From NCBI GenBank assembly GCA_900596015.1, contig UVIF01000001.1:1-64000 (forward strand): a stretch of 64,000 bases of DNA. Reading direction: 5' to 3'. Of the stretch, positions 33,530 to 43,382 are shown piece after piece. This DNA comes from Pseudomonas viridiflava. GTDB taxonomy: Bacteria; Pseudomonadota; Gammaproteobacteria; Pseudomonadales; Pseudomonadaceae. Under the pieces are notes generated by a model that was not told the DNA's origin, did not search any database, and saw nothing but the letters and a program-made list of their open reading frames with translations. A program made the position numbers and the translations under genes. The stretch's first letter is position 1. Each line of letters starts with the position of its first letter.

Positions 33530-35299
33530 ATGCCACGCAGCGTCGGTGGACGCAGCCTGATCGACGGCAGCGCACAAGGCGCCCTGTTGTTTGCCGACAC
33601 CGGCCTGAGTTTCTGGGGCGGGGTCGACCCCAGCAGTGGCGAGGTGATCGACCGCCATCATCCGCTCAGTGGTCAGCGGGTGGCGGGCCGGGTCCTGGCG
33701 ATTCCCGGCAGTCGCGGGTCCTGCACCGGCAGCAGCGTGATGATGGAACTGATCAGCAACGGCCACGCGCCGGCCGCGCTGGTACTGGCCGAAGCCGATG
33801 AAATACTCACCTTGGGCGTGCTGGTGGCACAGCACTTCTTCGCCCGCTCGCTGCCGGTGCTGTGCATCGGCCAGGAAGCCTTCGATACGCTGCGCAGCGC
33901 GGCATGGGCTCGGTTGGATGGCGCAACGCTCGGTCTCTACAGCCAGGCGCCGACGGACGACTGGCAGCCGCAGCCAGGCGCAGGCCAGCCCGAGCCGTTC
34001 GATGACGGCTTTGCACTCGACAGCCGTGACCATGAGTTGCTCGCAGGCAGCCACGGCAAGGCGGCGCAGGTGGCGATGCAGATCGTGCTGCGCATGGCCC
34101 GTCTCCAGGGCGCGCGGGAACTGGTCGATATCACCCAGGCGCACATCGACGGGTGCATCTACACCGGCCCTGCCAGCCTGCGGTTTGCCGAACAACTGGT
34201 GCAATGGGGCGCGCGGGTGCGGGTGCCCACTACCCTTAACGCCATCTCGGTGGACCAGCGCCGCTGGCGCGAACTGGGTATCGACCCGGCCCTGGGCGAG
34301 CCTGCCAGTGCCTTGGGCGATGCGTACATGGCCATGGGTGCGGGTGCGAGTTTCACCTGCGCGCCCTATCTGCTCGACAGCGCGCCAGCCCTCGGCGAGC
34401 AAGTGGTGTGGGCCGAGTCCAACGCTGTGGTCTACGCCAACAGCGTGCTCGGCGCGCGCACACTCAAGTACCCGGACTACCTGGACATCTGCATTGCATT
34501 GACTGGCCGTGCGCCGCTGATCGGCTGTCATCTCGAGAGGCAGCGCAAGGCGCAGTTGCTTATCGACGTACCGGTGCTGGCTGAACCAGATGACAGCTTC
34601 TACCCGCTGCTCGGCTATCACATCGGCGCCCTCTGCGGCAGCCGCATTCCATTGATCAGCGGTCTGCAGCACCTCAGCCCCAGCCTGGACGAGCTAAAGG
34701 CATTCGGCGCCGCGTTCGCCACCACCAGCGCTGCACCGATGTTTCATATCGCCGGCGTCACTCCGGAAGCCTTGAACCTCGCGCATTCGAGTGACTCACC
34801 GGATACGCTGCCGCGCGTCTCGATTTCCCTGCAAGACCTGCACGCCAGTTGGATGGAGCTCAACAGCGCGCGGGACAACCAGGTAAGGATGGTATCCCTG
34901 GGCAACCCGCACTTCTCTCTGACCGAATTCGCCCGCCTGGCCGAACTCTGCCGCGGCCTGCGCAGGCACCCGGACGTGGTACTGGCCATCACCTGCGGTA
35001 GAGCGGTGCTGGAACAGGCACGGGCAGCGGGTCATGTCGCCGTGCTCGAGGCCTTCGGCGCCACGCTGATCACCGACACCTGCTGGTGCATGCTGGGCGA
35101 GCCGGTCATTCCCGCAGGCGTGCGCAGCCTGATGACCAACTCGGGCAAGTACGCCCACTACGCGCCCGGCCTGGTCGGGCGCAGCGTTCACTTCGCCAGC
35201 CTCGGCACCTGTGTCGACAGCGCGTGCAGCGGCGCCACCAGCGCTCGACCGCCCGCCTGGCTGGCGACCTGTGCAGCGGGGGGCGCGGAGCATGTTTGA
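33530..35299 (+). CDS. Aconitase X-type cis-3-hydroxy-L-proline dehydratase
   Basis: A 589-residue fusion of the AcnX small swivelling domain (about 1-140, with IPGSRGSCTGSSVMMELI) and the large catalytic domain (about 150-580). The latter carries HGKAAQVAMQIVLRMA, ARVRVPTTLNAISVDQRRW and YPLLGYHIGALCG. Fused bacterial AcnX proteins of this length have been shown to dehydrate cis-3-hydroxy-L-proline to 1-pyrroline-2-carboxylate. The start has GAGGTGACGACC before it, 10 bases after the binding-protein stop. The stop overlaps the permease start by 8 bases. No pyrroline-2-carboxylate reductase gene is in the window. Confidence 0.82.
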   Translation: MPRSVGGRSLIDGSAQGALLFADTGLSFWGGVDPSSGEVIDRHHPLSGQRVAGRVLAIPGSRGSCTGSSVMMELISNGHAPAALVLAEADEILTLGVLVAQHFFARSLPVLCIGQEAFDTLRSAAWARLDGATLGLYSQAPTDDWQPQPGAGQPEPFDDGFALDSRDHELLAGSHGKAAQVAMQIVLRMARLQGARELVDITQAHIDGCIYTGPASLRFAEQLVQWGARVRVPTTLNAISVDQRRWRELGIDPALGEPASALGDAYMAMGAGASFTCAPYLLDSAPALGEQVVWAESNAVVYANSVLGARTLKYPDYLDICIALTGRAPLIGCHLERQRKAQLLIDVPVLAEPDDSFYPLLGYHIGALCGSRIPLISGLQHLSPSLDELKAFGAAFATTSAAPMFHIAGVTPEALNLAHSSDSPDTLPRVSISLQDLHASWMELNSARDNQVRMVSLGNPHFSLTEFARLAELCRGLRRHPDVVLAITCGRAVLEQARAAGHVAVLEAFGATLITDTCWCMLGEPVIPAGVRSLMTNSGKYAHYAPGLVGRSVHFASLGTCVDSACSGATSARPPAWLATCAAGGAEHV

Positions 35300-35972
35300 C
35301 TACACCTTCCAATGGCGGGCTGCGTGGCGCGCCCTGCCCGACATGCTGCAAGGCGCGTGGGTGACGTTCGAAACCGCGGCGCTGTCGATGATTTTCGGTG
35401 TGCTCATTGCCCTGCTTCTGACCGTGATGCGTGCAGGCTCCGAACGGACGTTCCGCGGCCGGGCGCTGCGCGGCATCGGCGACGGCTGGGTGTCGATTGC
35501 GCGCAATACCCCGTCGCTGTTCCAGATCTACATCCTGTACTTCGGCCTCGGCTCGCTGGGCCTGCACGTCAGCTCCTGGCTGGCATTGCTGGCCGGCATC
35601 ACCTTCAACAACGCCGGCTACCTGGCGGAAAATTTCCGCGGCGGTCTCAAGGCGGTGCCGGACACGCAGATGCGCGCCGCGCGATCGTTGGGCATGAGCG
35701 CCTTCCAGGCCTACCGCATGATCATCGTTCCGCAATTGTTGCGAGTGGTGTTCTACCCGCTGAGCAACCAGATGGTCTGGGCGGTGCTGATGACGTCCCT
35801 CGGCGTGGTGGTCGGGCTCAACGACGACCTCACCGGGGTCACCCAGGACTACAACGTGAAGACCTTCCGCACCTTCGAATATTTCGCGATGGCCGCGGTG
35901 CTCTATTACCTGATCGCCAAGCTGATCGTCGGCCTTGCCCGGCTGTTGAGCTGGCGCCTGTTTCGCTACTGA
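35292..35972 (+). CDS. Amino-acid ABC transporter permease (first)
   Basis: A 226-residue HisM/GlnP-type permease. It shows the leader MLQGAWVTFETAALSMIFGV, IARNTPSLFQIYILYFGLG and the EAA-like loop GGLKAVPDTQMRAARSLGMSAFQAYRMIIVPQLLRV. It pairs with the permease at 35983 and the ATPase at 36626 to import the substrate caught by the 32701 protein. Its start overlaps the dehydratase stop. Confidence 0.88.
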   Translation: MFDYTFQWRAAWRALPDMLQGAWVTFETAALSMIFGVLIALLLTVMRAGSERTFRGRALRGIGDGWVSIARNTPSLFQIYILYFGLGSLGLHVSSWLALLAGITFNNAGYLAENFRGGLKAVPDTQMRAARSLGMSAFQAYRMIIVPQLLRVVFYPLSNQMVWAVLMTSLGVVVGLNDDLTGVTQDYNVKTFRTFEYFAMAAVLYYLIAKLIVGLARLLSWRLFRY

Positions 35973-35982
35973 GGAGCGGCGC

Positions 35983-36633
35983 ATGTTTTCCACCAGCCTC
36001 ACCGCGACTGACCTCCTGTACATGCTCGAGGGCGCCTGGGTGACCCTGCAACTGACCTTCTGGGCAATCCTCGCGGGCTCCTTCGGCGGCCTGCTGTGCG
36101 GCCTGCTGCGGGCCCTGGCACCGCGCGCCAGCCTGCCGCTGGCGTGGGTGCTGGACGTGTTTCGCAGCGTGCCGTTGCTGATCCAGTTCGTGCTGCTCAA
36201 TTCGCTCAAGAGCATCGTCGGATTGAACATCAGCGCGTTCAGCGTCGGCTGCATCATGCTGGGCGTCTACGCCGCGGCGTACTTCACCGAGATCGTCCGC
36301 AGCGGGGTGCTGGCCGTGTCGCCGTCGGTGCGCCGGGCCAGCCGCTCGCTCGGCCTGAGCTATTGGCAGGACCTGCGCTACATCGTCCTGCCGATGGCCA
36401 CCCGGGTCGCCTTCCCCGGCTGGCTCAACCTGGTGCTCGGCGTCATGAAGGACACCGCGCTGGTGATGTGGATCGGTATCGTCGAACTGCTGCGTGCCTC
36501 GCAGACCATCGTCACGCGCATACAGGAGCCGCTGCTGGTGCTGTGCATCGCCGGGCTCATCTACTACGTCATGAGCCTGGTGGTCGCTCGCCTGGGCGCT
36601 CGTCTGGAAAGAAGGTGGCAGGAAAATGATTGA
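35983..36633 (+). CDS. Amino-acid ABC transporter permease (second)
   Basis: A 216-residue polytopic permease of the same family. It shows MLEGAWVTLQLTFWAILAGSFGGLL, VLDVFRSVPLLIQFVLL and the ATPase-contact loop SGVLAVSPSVRRASRSLGLSYWQDLRYIVLPMA. GAGGAG lies 5 bases before the start, 10 bases after the first permease. The stop overlaps the ATPase start by 8 bases. Confidence 0.88.
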   Translation: MFSTSLTATDLLYMLEGAWVTLQLTFWAILAGSFGGLLCGLLRALAPRASLPLAWVLDVFRSVPLLIQFVLLNSLKSIVGLNISAFSVGCIMLGVYAAAYFTEIVRSGVLAVSPSVRRASRSLGLSYWQDLRYIVLPMATRVAFPGWLNLVLGVMKDTALVMWIGIVELLRASQTIVTRIQEPLLVLCIAGLIYYVMSLVVARLGARLERRWQEND

Positions 36634-37348
36634 GATCGACAACGTACACAAATCCTTCGGCCAACTGGAGGTCATCAAGGGCGTCAGCCTGACGGTGAGC
36701 AAGGGCGAGGTGGTGTCGATCATCGGCGGCTCGGGTTCAGGCAAATCCACCTTGCTGATGTGCATCAACGGCCTGGAGCCGATCCAGAAAGGCAGCATTC
36801 GGGTCGACGGGGTCGAGGTCCACGGCAGCAGCACAAACCTCAACCAGCTGCGCCAGCGAATCGGCATCGTGTTCCAGCAATGGAATGCCTTTCCTCACCT
36901 CACCGTGCTGGAAAACGTCATGCTGGCGCCACGCAAGGTACTGGGCAAGAGCAAGGAGCAGGCCGAGGCGCTGGCCGTGCAGCAATTGACCCATGTCGGC
37001 CTGAGCGACAAATTCAATACCTTTCCCGGCAAGCTCTCGGGCGGCCAGCAACAGCGCATGGCGATTGCCCGCGCGCTGGCCATGTCACCGGACTACATGC
37101 TGTTCGACGAAGCCACCTCGGCGCTCGATCCGCAACTGGTGGGCGAAGTGCTCGACACCATGCGCATGCTCGCCGAAGACGGCATGACCATGGTGCTGGT
37201 GACCCACGAGATTCGTTTCGCCCGCGATGTGTCCGATCGCGTGGCGTTTTTCCGCAACGGCCTGGTGCATGAGCTCGGCAGCCCGGACCAGGTCATCGGC
37301 AACCCCTTGCAGCCGGAAACGGCCGCATTCCTGAAGTCGGTCAAATAG
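36626..37348 (+). CDS. Amino-acid ABC transporter ATPase
   Basis: A 240-residue GlnQ/HisP-type ATPase. Walker A GGSGSGKST is at 34-42, the Q-loop FQQWNAF, the signature LSGGQQQR, Walker B YMLFDEATSALDP and the switch VTHE. It completes the importer of the hydroxyproline cluster. The start GTGGCAGGAAAATG gives a good ribosome site inside the upstream gene. Confidence 0.92.
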   Translation: MIEIDNVHKSFGQLEVIKGVSLTVSKGEVVSIIGGSGSGKSTLLMCINGLEPIQKGSIRVDGVEVHGSSTNLNQLRQRIGIVFQQWNAFPHLTVLENVMLAPRKVLGKSKEQAEALAVQQLTHVGLSDKFNTFPGKLSGGQQQRMAIARALAMSPDYMLFDEATSALDPQLVGEVLDTMRMLAEDGMTMVLVTHEIRFARDVSDRVAFFRNGLVHELGSPDQVIGNPLQPETAAFLKSVK

Positions 37349-37437
37349 GTGCCGCAGGTGCGTCTTTCGCTGTTGCGCCCGACCGCATCAACGGTCTTGA
37401 AACGCGCCACCCCGTCCAAAGTACATCCGAACCAAAG

Positions 37438-37445
37438 CGTATACG
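37438..37445. promoter_or_regulatory. GTATAC motif before the deaminase gene
   Basis: CGTATACG followed by AAATACCAT, 30 bases before the deaminase start. It shares CGTATACGAAAT with the site at 32646, consistent with one regulator. Confidence 0.6.
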
Positions 37446-37474
37446 AAATACCATCAATCCATGGAGTAACTCGA

Positions 37475-38392
37475 ATGAGCAAGCGCATCAACTGGAGTGG
37501 CGTATTCCCTGCCGTTACCACTCAATTCAACGATGACTTTTCCATCAACCTGGAGAAGACCCACCAGGTGATTTCCAATGTGATCCGCGACGGCGTATCA
37601 GGCCTGGTGGTGTGCGGCTCGGTAGGTGAAAACACCTCGTTGACCGCCGAAGAGAAGATTGCCGTCACCGAAGTGGCCGTCGACGCCTCCGGTGGGCGCG
37701 TGCCGGTCATCTGCGGGGTGGCGGAATTCACCAGTGTCGCTGCCGCGAAAACCGCCAATGCCGTACGCCAGGCCGGGGTGGATGGCGTCATGCTGATGCC
37801 GGCGCTGGTCTACGGCTCCAAGCCCTTCGAAACCGCCGAGCATTTTCGCTACGTGGCCAAGCACGCCGACGTGCCCTTGATGGTCTACAACAACCCGCCC
37901 ATCTACAAGAACGACGTCACCGCCGAGATCCTGATTTCCCTGGCCGACTGCGACAACGTGGTGTGCTTCAAGGACTCCTCCGGCGACACCCGGCGCTTCA
38001 TCGACGTGCGCAATGAAGTGGGCGACCGCTTCGTGCTGTTCGCAGGCCTCGACGACGTCGTTCTGGAAAGCATCGCGGTGGGCGCCGAGGGCTGGGTGTC
38101 GGGCATGTCCAACGTCTTCCCGCAGGAAGGCGAAACCATCTTCCGCCTGGCCAAGGCCGGACGCTTTGCCGAAGCCATGGAAATCTACCGGTGGCTGATG
38201 CCGATCCTGCACCTGGACGCCCGTGCGGACCTGGTTCAGTGCATCAAGCTGTGCGAAGCGATCATGGGCCGCGGCAGCGCCCTCACTCGCCCACCGCGCC
38301 TGGCCCTGCCGGACGAGGACCGCCTGTTCGTCGAGCGCATCATGGCCAAGGCCCTGGCCAACCGCCCCACCCTGCCCGACGTCGGTCTTTGA
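37475..38392 (+). CDS. lhpC: DapA-like 1-pyrroline-4-hydroxy-2-carboxylate deaminase
   Basis: A 305-residue aldolase-superfamily enzyme. The Schiff-base lysine is K166 in VCFKDSSGD. The substrate loop is GSVGENTSLTAEEK in place of the GTTGE of true DapA. Expected reaction: pyrroline-4-hydroxy-2-carboxylate to 2-oxoglutarate semialdehyde plus ammonia. The ATG follows GGAG by about 9 bases; the frame extends 42 codons further but crosses the GTATAC site. The 2-oxoglutarate semialdehyde dehydrogenase that would finish the route is not in the window. Confidence 0.85.
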   Translation: MSKRINWSGVFPAVTTQFNDDFSINLEKTHQVISNVIRDGVSGLVVCGSVGENTSLTAEEKIAVTEVAVDASGGRVPVICGVAEFTSVAAAKTANAVRQAGVDGVMLMPALVYGSKPFETAEHFRYVAKHADVPLMVYNNPPIYKNDVTAEILISLADCDNVVCFKDSSGDTRRFIDVRNEVGDRFVLFAGLDDVVLESIAVGAEGWVSGMSNVFPQEGETIFRLAKAGRFAEAMEIYRWLMPILHLDARADLVQCIKLCEAIMGRGSALTRPPRLALPDEDRLFVERIMAKALANRPTLPDVGL

Positions 38393-38461
38393 ATCACGAC
38401 CGGGCCAGGCGCCTCCGCCAGGCCCGGGTACCTGTCATTGCCACCCCCAGGAAGCCTGATC

Positions 38462-39838
38462 ATGTCCACTTCTTCCAACGCGACTACCCCAGCGGGACTC
38501 AAGCGCGTCGTGGCGGCCGCCATGGCCGGAACCGTCGCCGAATGGTACGAATTCTTCCTCTATGGCACGGCTTCGGCGCTGGTGTTCGGCCAGCTGTTCT
38601 TTCGCCAGACCGATAGCCCCATCGACGGCATCATTGCCGCTTTCGCGCTCTACGCTGTGGGCTTTCTGGCCCGGCCCCTGGGTGGGCTGGTGTTCGGCCA
38701 CTACGGCGACAAGTTCGGCCGCAAGCGCCTGCTGCAACTGAGCCTGGTAGTGGTGGGCATCACCACCTTCCTGATGGGCTGCCTGCCAGGTTTTGCCACC
38801 ATCGGCTACGCGGCACCGGTGCTGCTGGTGCTGTTGCGGCTGATCCAGGGCTTCGCGTTCGGCGGCGAATGGGGCGGTGCAATCCTGCTGGTGTCCGAGC
38901 ACTGTCCCGACAATCGTCGCGGCTTCTGGGCCAGTTGGCCACAGGCGGGCGTGCCGGCGGGCAACCTGATTGCGACGGTCGCCTTGCTGGGTCTGTCTAC
39001 CGGGCTCTCCGAAGAGCAGTTCCTGGCCTGGGGCTGGCGCGTGGCGTTCTGGCTGTCGGCCATCGTGGTACTGATCGGCTACTGGATTCGCAGCAGCGTC
39101 GACGATGCGCCTATCTTCAAGGAAGCCCAGGCGCGCCAGGCATTGATTCAATCCGAACAGCTGGGTGTGGTTGAAGTACTGCGCCATCACTGGCGTTCAG
39201 TGTTGGTGGGAATCGGCGCGCGGTTTGCCGAGAACATTCTGTATTACACGGTGGTGACCTTTTCCATCACCTACCTCAAACTGGTGGTTCACAAAGACAC
39301 CTCGCAGATTCTGCTGCTGATGTTCGGCGCGCACTTCCTGCACTTCTTCATGATTCCGCTGATGGGCTACCTGTCCGACCTGGTCGGCCGCAAACCGGTG
39401 TACCTGACCGGCGCGGTGCTGACGGCGTTCTGGGGTTTCGTCGGTTTCCCGATGATGGACACCGGCAACAACTGGCTGATCATGGCGGCGATCACCCTGG
39501 GCCTGGCCATTGAATCCATGACCTATGCGCCCTACTCGGCGCTCATGGCCGAGATGTTCCCGACCCATGTGCGCTACACGGCGCTGTCGCTGTGTTATCA
39601 GGTGGCGCCGATTTTCGCCGGCTCGCTGGCGCCGTTGATCGCAATCACCCTGCTAAACAAATACAACAGCTCAACGCCCATCGCCTGGTACCTCGTCGGG
39701 GCTGCGGTAATCTCCATCGTCGCCGTCAGCCTGACCCGTGAAACCCGTGGCAAGTCGTTGCGCACGGTCGATGCCGAAGCCGCCGCACGCATGGCGGCCT
39801 CGGAACAAACGGGCGTGTCGCGCGGCAAACTGGCCTGA
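38462..39838 (+). CDS. MFS symporter, metabolite:H+ (MHS) family
   Basis: A 458-residue, 12-helix transporter of the ProP/KgtP/ShiA group. It shows [21 protein letters not shown], the motif-A stretch [18 protein letters not shown] and [24 protein letters not shown] precedes the start. It lies 69 bases after the deaminase and probably imports a hydroxyproline isomer or a related compound; the cluster would then have both an ABC and an MFS uptake route. Confidence 0.85.
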   Translation: MSTSSNATTPAGLKRVVAAAMAGTVAEWYEFFLYGTASALVFGQLFFRQTDSPIDGIIAAFALYAVGFLARPLGGLVFGHYGDKFGRKRLLQLSLVVVGITTFLMGCLPGFATIGYAAPVLLVLLRLIQGFAFGGEWGGAILLVSEHCPDNRRGFWASWPQAGVPAGNLIATVALLGLSTGLSEEQFLAWGWRVAFWLSAIVVLIGYWIRSSVDDAPIFKEAQARQALIQSEQLGVVEVLRHHWRSVLVGIGARFAENILYYTVVTFSITYLKLVVHKDTSQILLLMFGAHFLHFFMIPLMGYLSDLVGRKPVYLTGAVLTAFWGFVGFPMMDTGNNWLIMAAITLGLAIESMTYAPYSALMAEMFPTHVRYTALSLCYQVAPIFAGSLAPLIAITLLNKYNSSTPIAWYLVGAAVISIVAVSLTRETRGKSLRTVDAEAAARMAASEQTGVSRGKLA

Positions 39839-39885
39839 GCACGTTGCGCTGGCGAGCTTCGTCAGCGCGTTATCTCAACGCGCCA

Positions 39886-40359
39886 TCAAAGCCCCAGATC
39901 ACTCAAGCCTGGGTGATCGTCGGGGCGCCGCCCCAAGGGCCAGTGGTACTTGCGTTCGGACTCGGCAATCGGCAGGTCGTTGATGCAGGCGAAGCGCCGA
40001 TGCATGAGTCCGTTGGCGGCGAACTCCCAGTTCTCGTTGCCGTAGGAGCGAAACCAGTTGCCTGAATCGTCGTGCCACTCGTAGGCGTAACGCACGGCAA
40101 TGCGGTTGTCGGCAAAGGCCCACACTTCCTTGATCAGGCGGTAGTCCAACTCCTTGCGCCACTTGCGTTCGAGAAACGCCTGGGCCTGGGCTCGACCTTC
40201 GATGAACTCGCTGCGGTTGCGCCAGTAGGTGTCTTGGGTATAGGCCAGCGCCACCTTGGCGGCGTCCCGAGAGTTCCAGCCATCCTCGGCGCCACGCACT
40301 TTGCGAGTGGCGGTTTCAAGGGTGAACGGTGGCAACGGTGGGCGGTTTTCCTGGTTCAT
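39886..40359 (-). CDS. DUF1348 (NTF2/SnoaL-like) protein
   Basis: A 157-residue protein of the DUF1348 family with a predicted SnoaL/NTF2-like cone fold. It contains [33 protein letters not shown] and [30 protein letters not shown]. Function is unknown; the fold often binds small hydrophobic ligands. It follows the cyanase gene on the same strand after 10 bases, so they are probably cotranscribed. Confidence 0.85.
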   Translation of the reverse strand: MNQENRPPLPPFTLETATRKVRGAEDGWNSRDAAKVALAYTQDTYWRNRSEFIEGRAQAQAFLERKWRKELDYRLIKEVWAFADNRIAVRYAYEWHDDSGNWFRSYGNENWEFAANGLMHRRFACINDLPIAESERKYHWPLGRRPDDHPGLSDLGL

Positions 40360-40369
40360 CTCAAGGGTC

Positions 40370-40837
40370 CTAGAAAGGCTTGTAGGGCAGAAACTTGCCG
40401 TCCAGGGTGATCACAGCACGCGATCCGCCTTCTGGATCTTCGACTTTCTTGATGTCGAGTTTGAAGTTGATCGCACTGATGATGCCGTCGCCGAATTGCT
40501 CATGCACCAGAGCCTTCAAGGTAGTGCCGTAGACCTGGACCATTTCGTGGAAGCGATAGATGGTCGGGTCGTTGGATACGTCTTCGGCGTTGCCACGCAA
40601 GGGGATGGTCTGCAACTGCACGACTGCTTGTGCGTCGAGGCCCAGACGCTCGGCCACCACTTCGGCAACCGCCTGCGGCAGCGGGTGTTGGCCCAGCAGC
40701 GCGGCCGTCACATACACCGTACTCAGGCCGGTCCCTTCGGACAGCGCCGCCCAGGTCAGATTGTGCGTGGCCTTGGCCTGCAGGACTTGTTCGGTCAGGG
40801 TCTGGCGCGGCGCCTTGGAAACGTTGCTCTGGGACAT
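40370..40837 (-). CDS. cynS: Cyanate hydratase (cyanase)
   Basis: A 155-residue enzyme that converts cyanate and bicarbonate to ammonia and carbon dioxide. An N-terminal helical domain ([27 protein letters not shown]) precedes the catalytic domain. R95, E98 ([14 protein letters not shown]) and S121 (GIISAINF) correspond to the known catalytic triad with an offset of one. Length is normal. No CynT carbonic anhydrase, CynR or transporter is beside it. Confidence 0.95.
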   Translation of the reverse strand: MSQSNVSKAPRQTLTEQVLQAKATHNLTWAALSEGTGLSTVYVTAALLGQHPLPQAVAEVVAERLGLDAQAVVQLQTIPLRGNAEDVSNDPTIYRFHEMVQVYGTTLKALVHEQFGDGIISAINFKLDIKKVEDPEGGSRAVITLDGKFLPYKPF

Positions 40838-41120
40838 GATGATTCTCCGGACTGAAACGCAGGGTCGATTGAACAGCTTGGCAGCAGGGAATCATCGAAA
40901 CCTACCACAATGATCAGGGCTGCCTTGCACAATTTCAGCTGGGATTCGATCCGTGCCGCTACGTCCCATCCAGCACCTGACGGCTGCGGTTGGCCAGACA
41001 GGACAGCGGGCGGAAGGCTGAACGCACTGCGCGCCCGCAAACTTTTCGGTGGTTCAGGCGTCAGCTTGATAGCACACCTCGCTATTGCAGCGCCCCTCTG
41101 CCCTTGCACAAGGACTCATC

Positions 41121-41561
41121 ATGGTTTTCTTCATCTTTCTGCTGGCCTGCGCCGCCGCCGCCAGCACCGGTGTCATCTTCAAGCCCGGCGAATGGTACGC
41201 CTCGCTGGTCAAGCCGCGTTTCACCCCGCCCAACTGGGCATTTCCCGTGGCCTGGACGGTCATCTACCTGCTGCTGGCCTGGGCGGGCTATCGGCTGACG
41301 CAACTGCCGGGCAGCGAGACGGTGCTGGCGCTGTGGGCCGCGCAGATCGCCCTCAACACCCTGTGGACGCCGGTATTCTTCGGCGCCCATCGTCTGCTCG
41401 CCGGGATGGTGATCATCGTGGTCCTGTGGCTGGTGACCGCCGCCATGGTTGCCCTGGCAATGCGCCTGGACGTCATCACCGGACTGATCCTGTTCCCTTA
41501 CCTGGCCTGGCTCTGCGTGGCAGCGGCACTGAACTTCTCGATCCTGCGCAACAATCGCTGA
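41121..41561 (+). CDS. tspO: TspO/MBR family membrane protein
   Basis: A 146-residue, five-helix tryptophan-rich sensory protein. It carries the family hallmarks FKPGEWYASLVKPRFTPPNWAFPVAWTVIYLLLAWAGYRL and ALNTLWTPVFFGAHR. It binds porphyrins or tetrapyrroles in other bacteria and acts in stress responses. AAGGACTCATC precedes the start. It is divergent from cynS with about 280 bases between, in which I see no clear site, and it is convergent with the chemoreceptor gene. Confidence 0.92.
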   Translation: MVFFIFLLACAAAASTGVIFKPGEWYASLVKPRFTPPNWAFPVAWTVIYLLLAWAGYRLTQLPGSETVLALWAAQIALNTLWTPVFFGAHRLLAGMVIIVVLWLVTAAMVALAMRLDVITGLILFPYLAWLCVAAALNFSILRNNR

Positions 41562-41594
41562 CGCTACAGTTAGGCGACTCCCACTCGGCCACGG

Positions 41595-43220
41595 TCAGAT
41601 CGCGAACGCCCCGACCAGTGCGGTCAGCCCGACCGCCAGTCTCGACACTTCTCCGCTGGCGGTGGCCGTTTGCGTGGCACCTGCCGCGCTCTGGATCGAA
41701 AGGTCGCGGATGCTGGTGATGTTGCGGTCAATTTCTCGCGCCACCTGTGCCTGCTCCTCGGCTGCCGTGGCGATCACGGTGTTGCGTTCGCTGATGAGGT
41801 TGATCGATTCCGATATCTGGCTGAGCGAGGTGCTGGCGTGCTGGGCCACGGCCGACGAATCGCTGGCCATCTGCTGACTCTGCTCCATGGCTTGCACGGC
41901 CTGCACCGAATCGGTCTGCATGGAGCCGATCATCTTCTCGATTTCCTGGGTCGACTGCTGCGTACGGTGAGCCAGCGCACGCACTTCATCCGCCACCACG
42001 GCGAAGCCGCGGCCCTGCTCTCCGGCGCGGGCCGCTTCGATGGCCGCGTTCAATGCCAGCAGGTTGGTCTGTTCGGCGATGGCGCGGATCACCTCGACGA
42101 CAGTGTTGATCTCCCGTGCCCGTGACGACAGCTGCTTGACCTGGGTGCTGGTGCTGCCGACGTTGGTTGCCAGTGCCTGAATGGCGGTGAGGGTCTGCTC
42201 GACCTTGCCCAGCCCGTCCCTGGCCAGGGACTGGGTGGTTGCCGACGCGTCGGCGGCCTCGGCTGCGTTGCGCGCCACCTCATCGACCGCCGAGCTCATC
42301 TGGGCGACGGCGCTGGCAGCCTGATTGACCTCGTCGTTCTGGCGCGCCAGACCGCGACTGGATTCCTCGGTCACGGCGCTCATCTCTTCCGAGGCAGCAG
42401 CCAACTGGCTGGAACTGTCGGAAATGTGCGCGATGGTCTGGCGCAGGTTGGCCTGCATCTGAGCCAGCGCGGTGAGCATGCTGGCGGCCTCGTCCTGCCC
42501 GACTACGACGATCGTTTCGGTCAGGTCCTTGCGCGCGATGCGCTGGGCAATCTGCACGGCCTCCTTGATGGGCTGGGTGATGCTGCGGATCAATAGCGCA
42601 GCGAGCAGGATGGTAGCCAGCACGGCCGCCGCCATCAGCCCGATGACCCAGTTGCGTCCCGACTCGAAAGTCGCCAGCGCCACATCGCCGGCATCCGTGG
42701 CACCGCGGTCGTTCAGCGCCATGAGTTCGTTGACCTTGCCTTCGAGGGCATTGGTCAGCGGGCGAATGGCCGTGTTGATCAGGGTAGTTGCCGCAGTGGT
42801 GTCGGCAGCACGCAGCATAGGTTCGAGCTGACCCAGCAGTTGGTCATACGTTGCCGCATCGGAGCGTATGGATTCGTAAAGTTTACGGTCATCGTCGCTC
42901 GCAACGGTGCTTTCGTAGTGTTTGATGGTTTCCTGGAAAGTACGGCGATAGCCTGGAAACGCAGCAATCGTCTGTTCACGAAGCGCGGCATCGGTGGTGG
43001 TGGCACCGCGCAAGCTTTCGAGCCGCAACCTCAGCAGCCCGCTGTTCATCTGACCCGCATCGCGAATGCCGAGCATCCAGTTGGTTTCCACGTCCTGCTC
43101 GGCCTGGTAGAGCTTGTTCATCTGAACGATGGAGATACTGCCCAGAAGGATCACGACCGCGACTACGGCCGAGAAGAAAGCGATCGCCCGAGGGGCGAGA
43201 TTGAGGCGTCGGATGATCAT
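41595..43220 (-). CDS. Methyl-accepting chemotaxis protein (4HB-type sensor)
   Basis: A 541-residue chemoreceptor. TM1 is at about 12-33, a short helical periplasmic sensor at 34-185 of four-helix-bundle type, and TM2 at about 188-210. A HAMP domain ([23 protein letters not shown]) and the signalling helices follow, with the hairpin tip [42 protein letters not shown]. There is no C-terminal CheR-tethering pentapeptide (ends GAFAI). The start MIIRR is preferred because GGAATCC lies before it. Ligand unknown. Confidence 0.92.
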   Translation of the reverse strand: MIIRRLNLAPRAIAFFSAVVAVVILLGSISIVQMNKLYQAEQDVETNWMLGIRDAGQMNSGLLRLRLESLRGATTTDAALREQTIAAFPGYRRTFQETIKHYESTVASDDDRKLYESIRSDAATYDQLLGQLEPMLRAADTTAATTLINTAIRPLTNALEGKVNELMALNDRGATDAGDVALATFESGRNWVIGLMAAAVLATILLAALLIRSITQPIKEAVQIAQRIARKDLTETIVVVGQDEAASMLTALAQMQANLRQTIAHISDSSSQLAAASEEMSAVTEESSRGLARQNDEVNQAASAVAQMSSAVDEVARNAAEAADASATTQSLARDGLGKVEQTLTAIQALATNVGSTSTQVKQLSSRAREINTVVEVIRAIAEQTNLLALNAAIEAARAGEQGRGFAVVADEVRALAHRTQQSTQEIEKMIGSMQTDSVQAVQAMEQSQQMASDSSAVAQHASTSLSQISESINLISERNTVIATAAEEQAQVAREIDRNITSIRDLSIQSAAGATQTATASGEVSRLAVGLTALVGAFAI

Positions 43221-43382
43221 GCAGGATTCCATTGCGATCGGGGGTTGATGACAACGATCATCGGCCTGCAGGGGGGAATCTTGAGGATGGCGTGCTGCGC
43301 CTGGGCCGTGCGTGCGCCTGGGCCGCGTCGCCGGCAGTGCCAGAGCTCGCCTGAGCCTGGCGCTGCGAGGCCTGGGCCGGGG

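Noticed and set aside
39839..39885. Hairpin (GCGCTG...CAGCGC) between the MHS transporter and the DUF1348 gene as terminator
   Set aside because: The stem is only 6 bases with an 11-base loop and no T tract; too weak to list.
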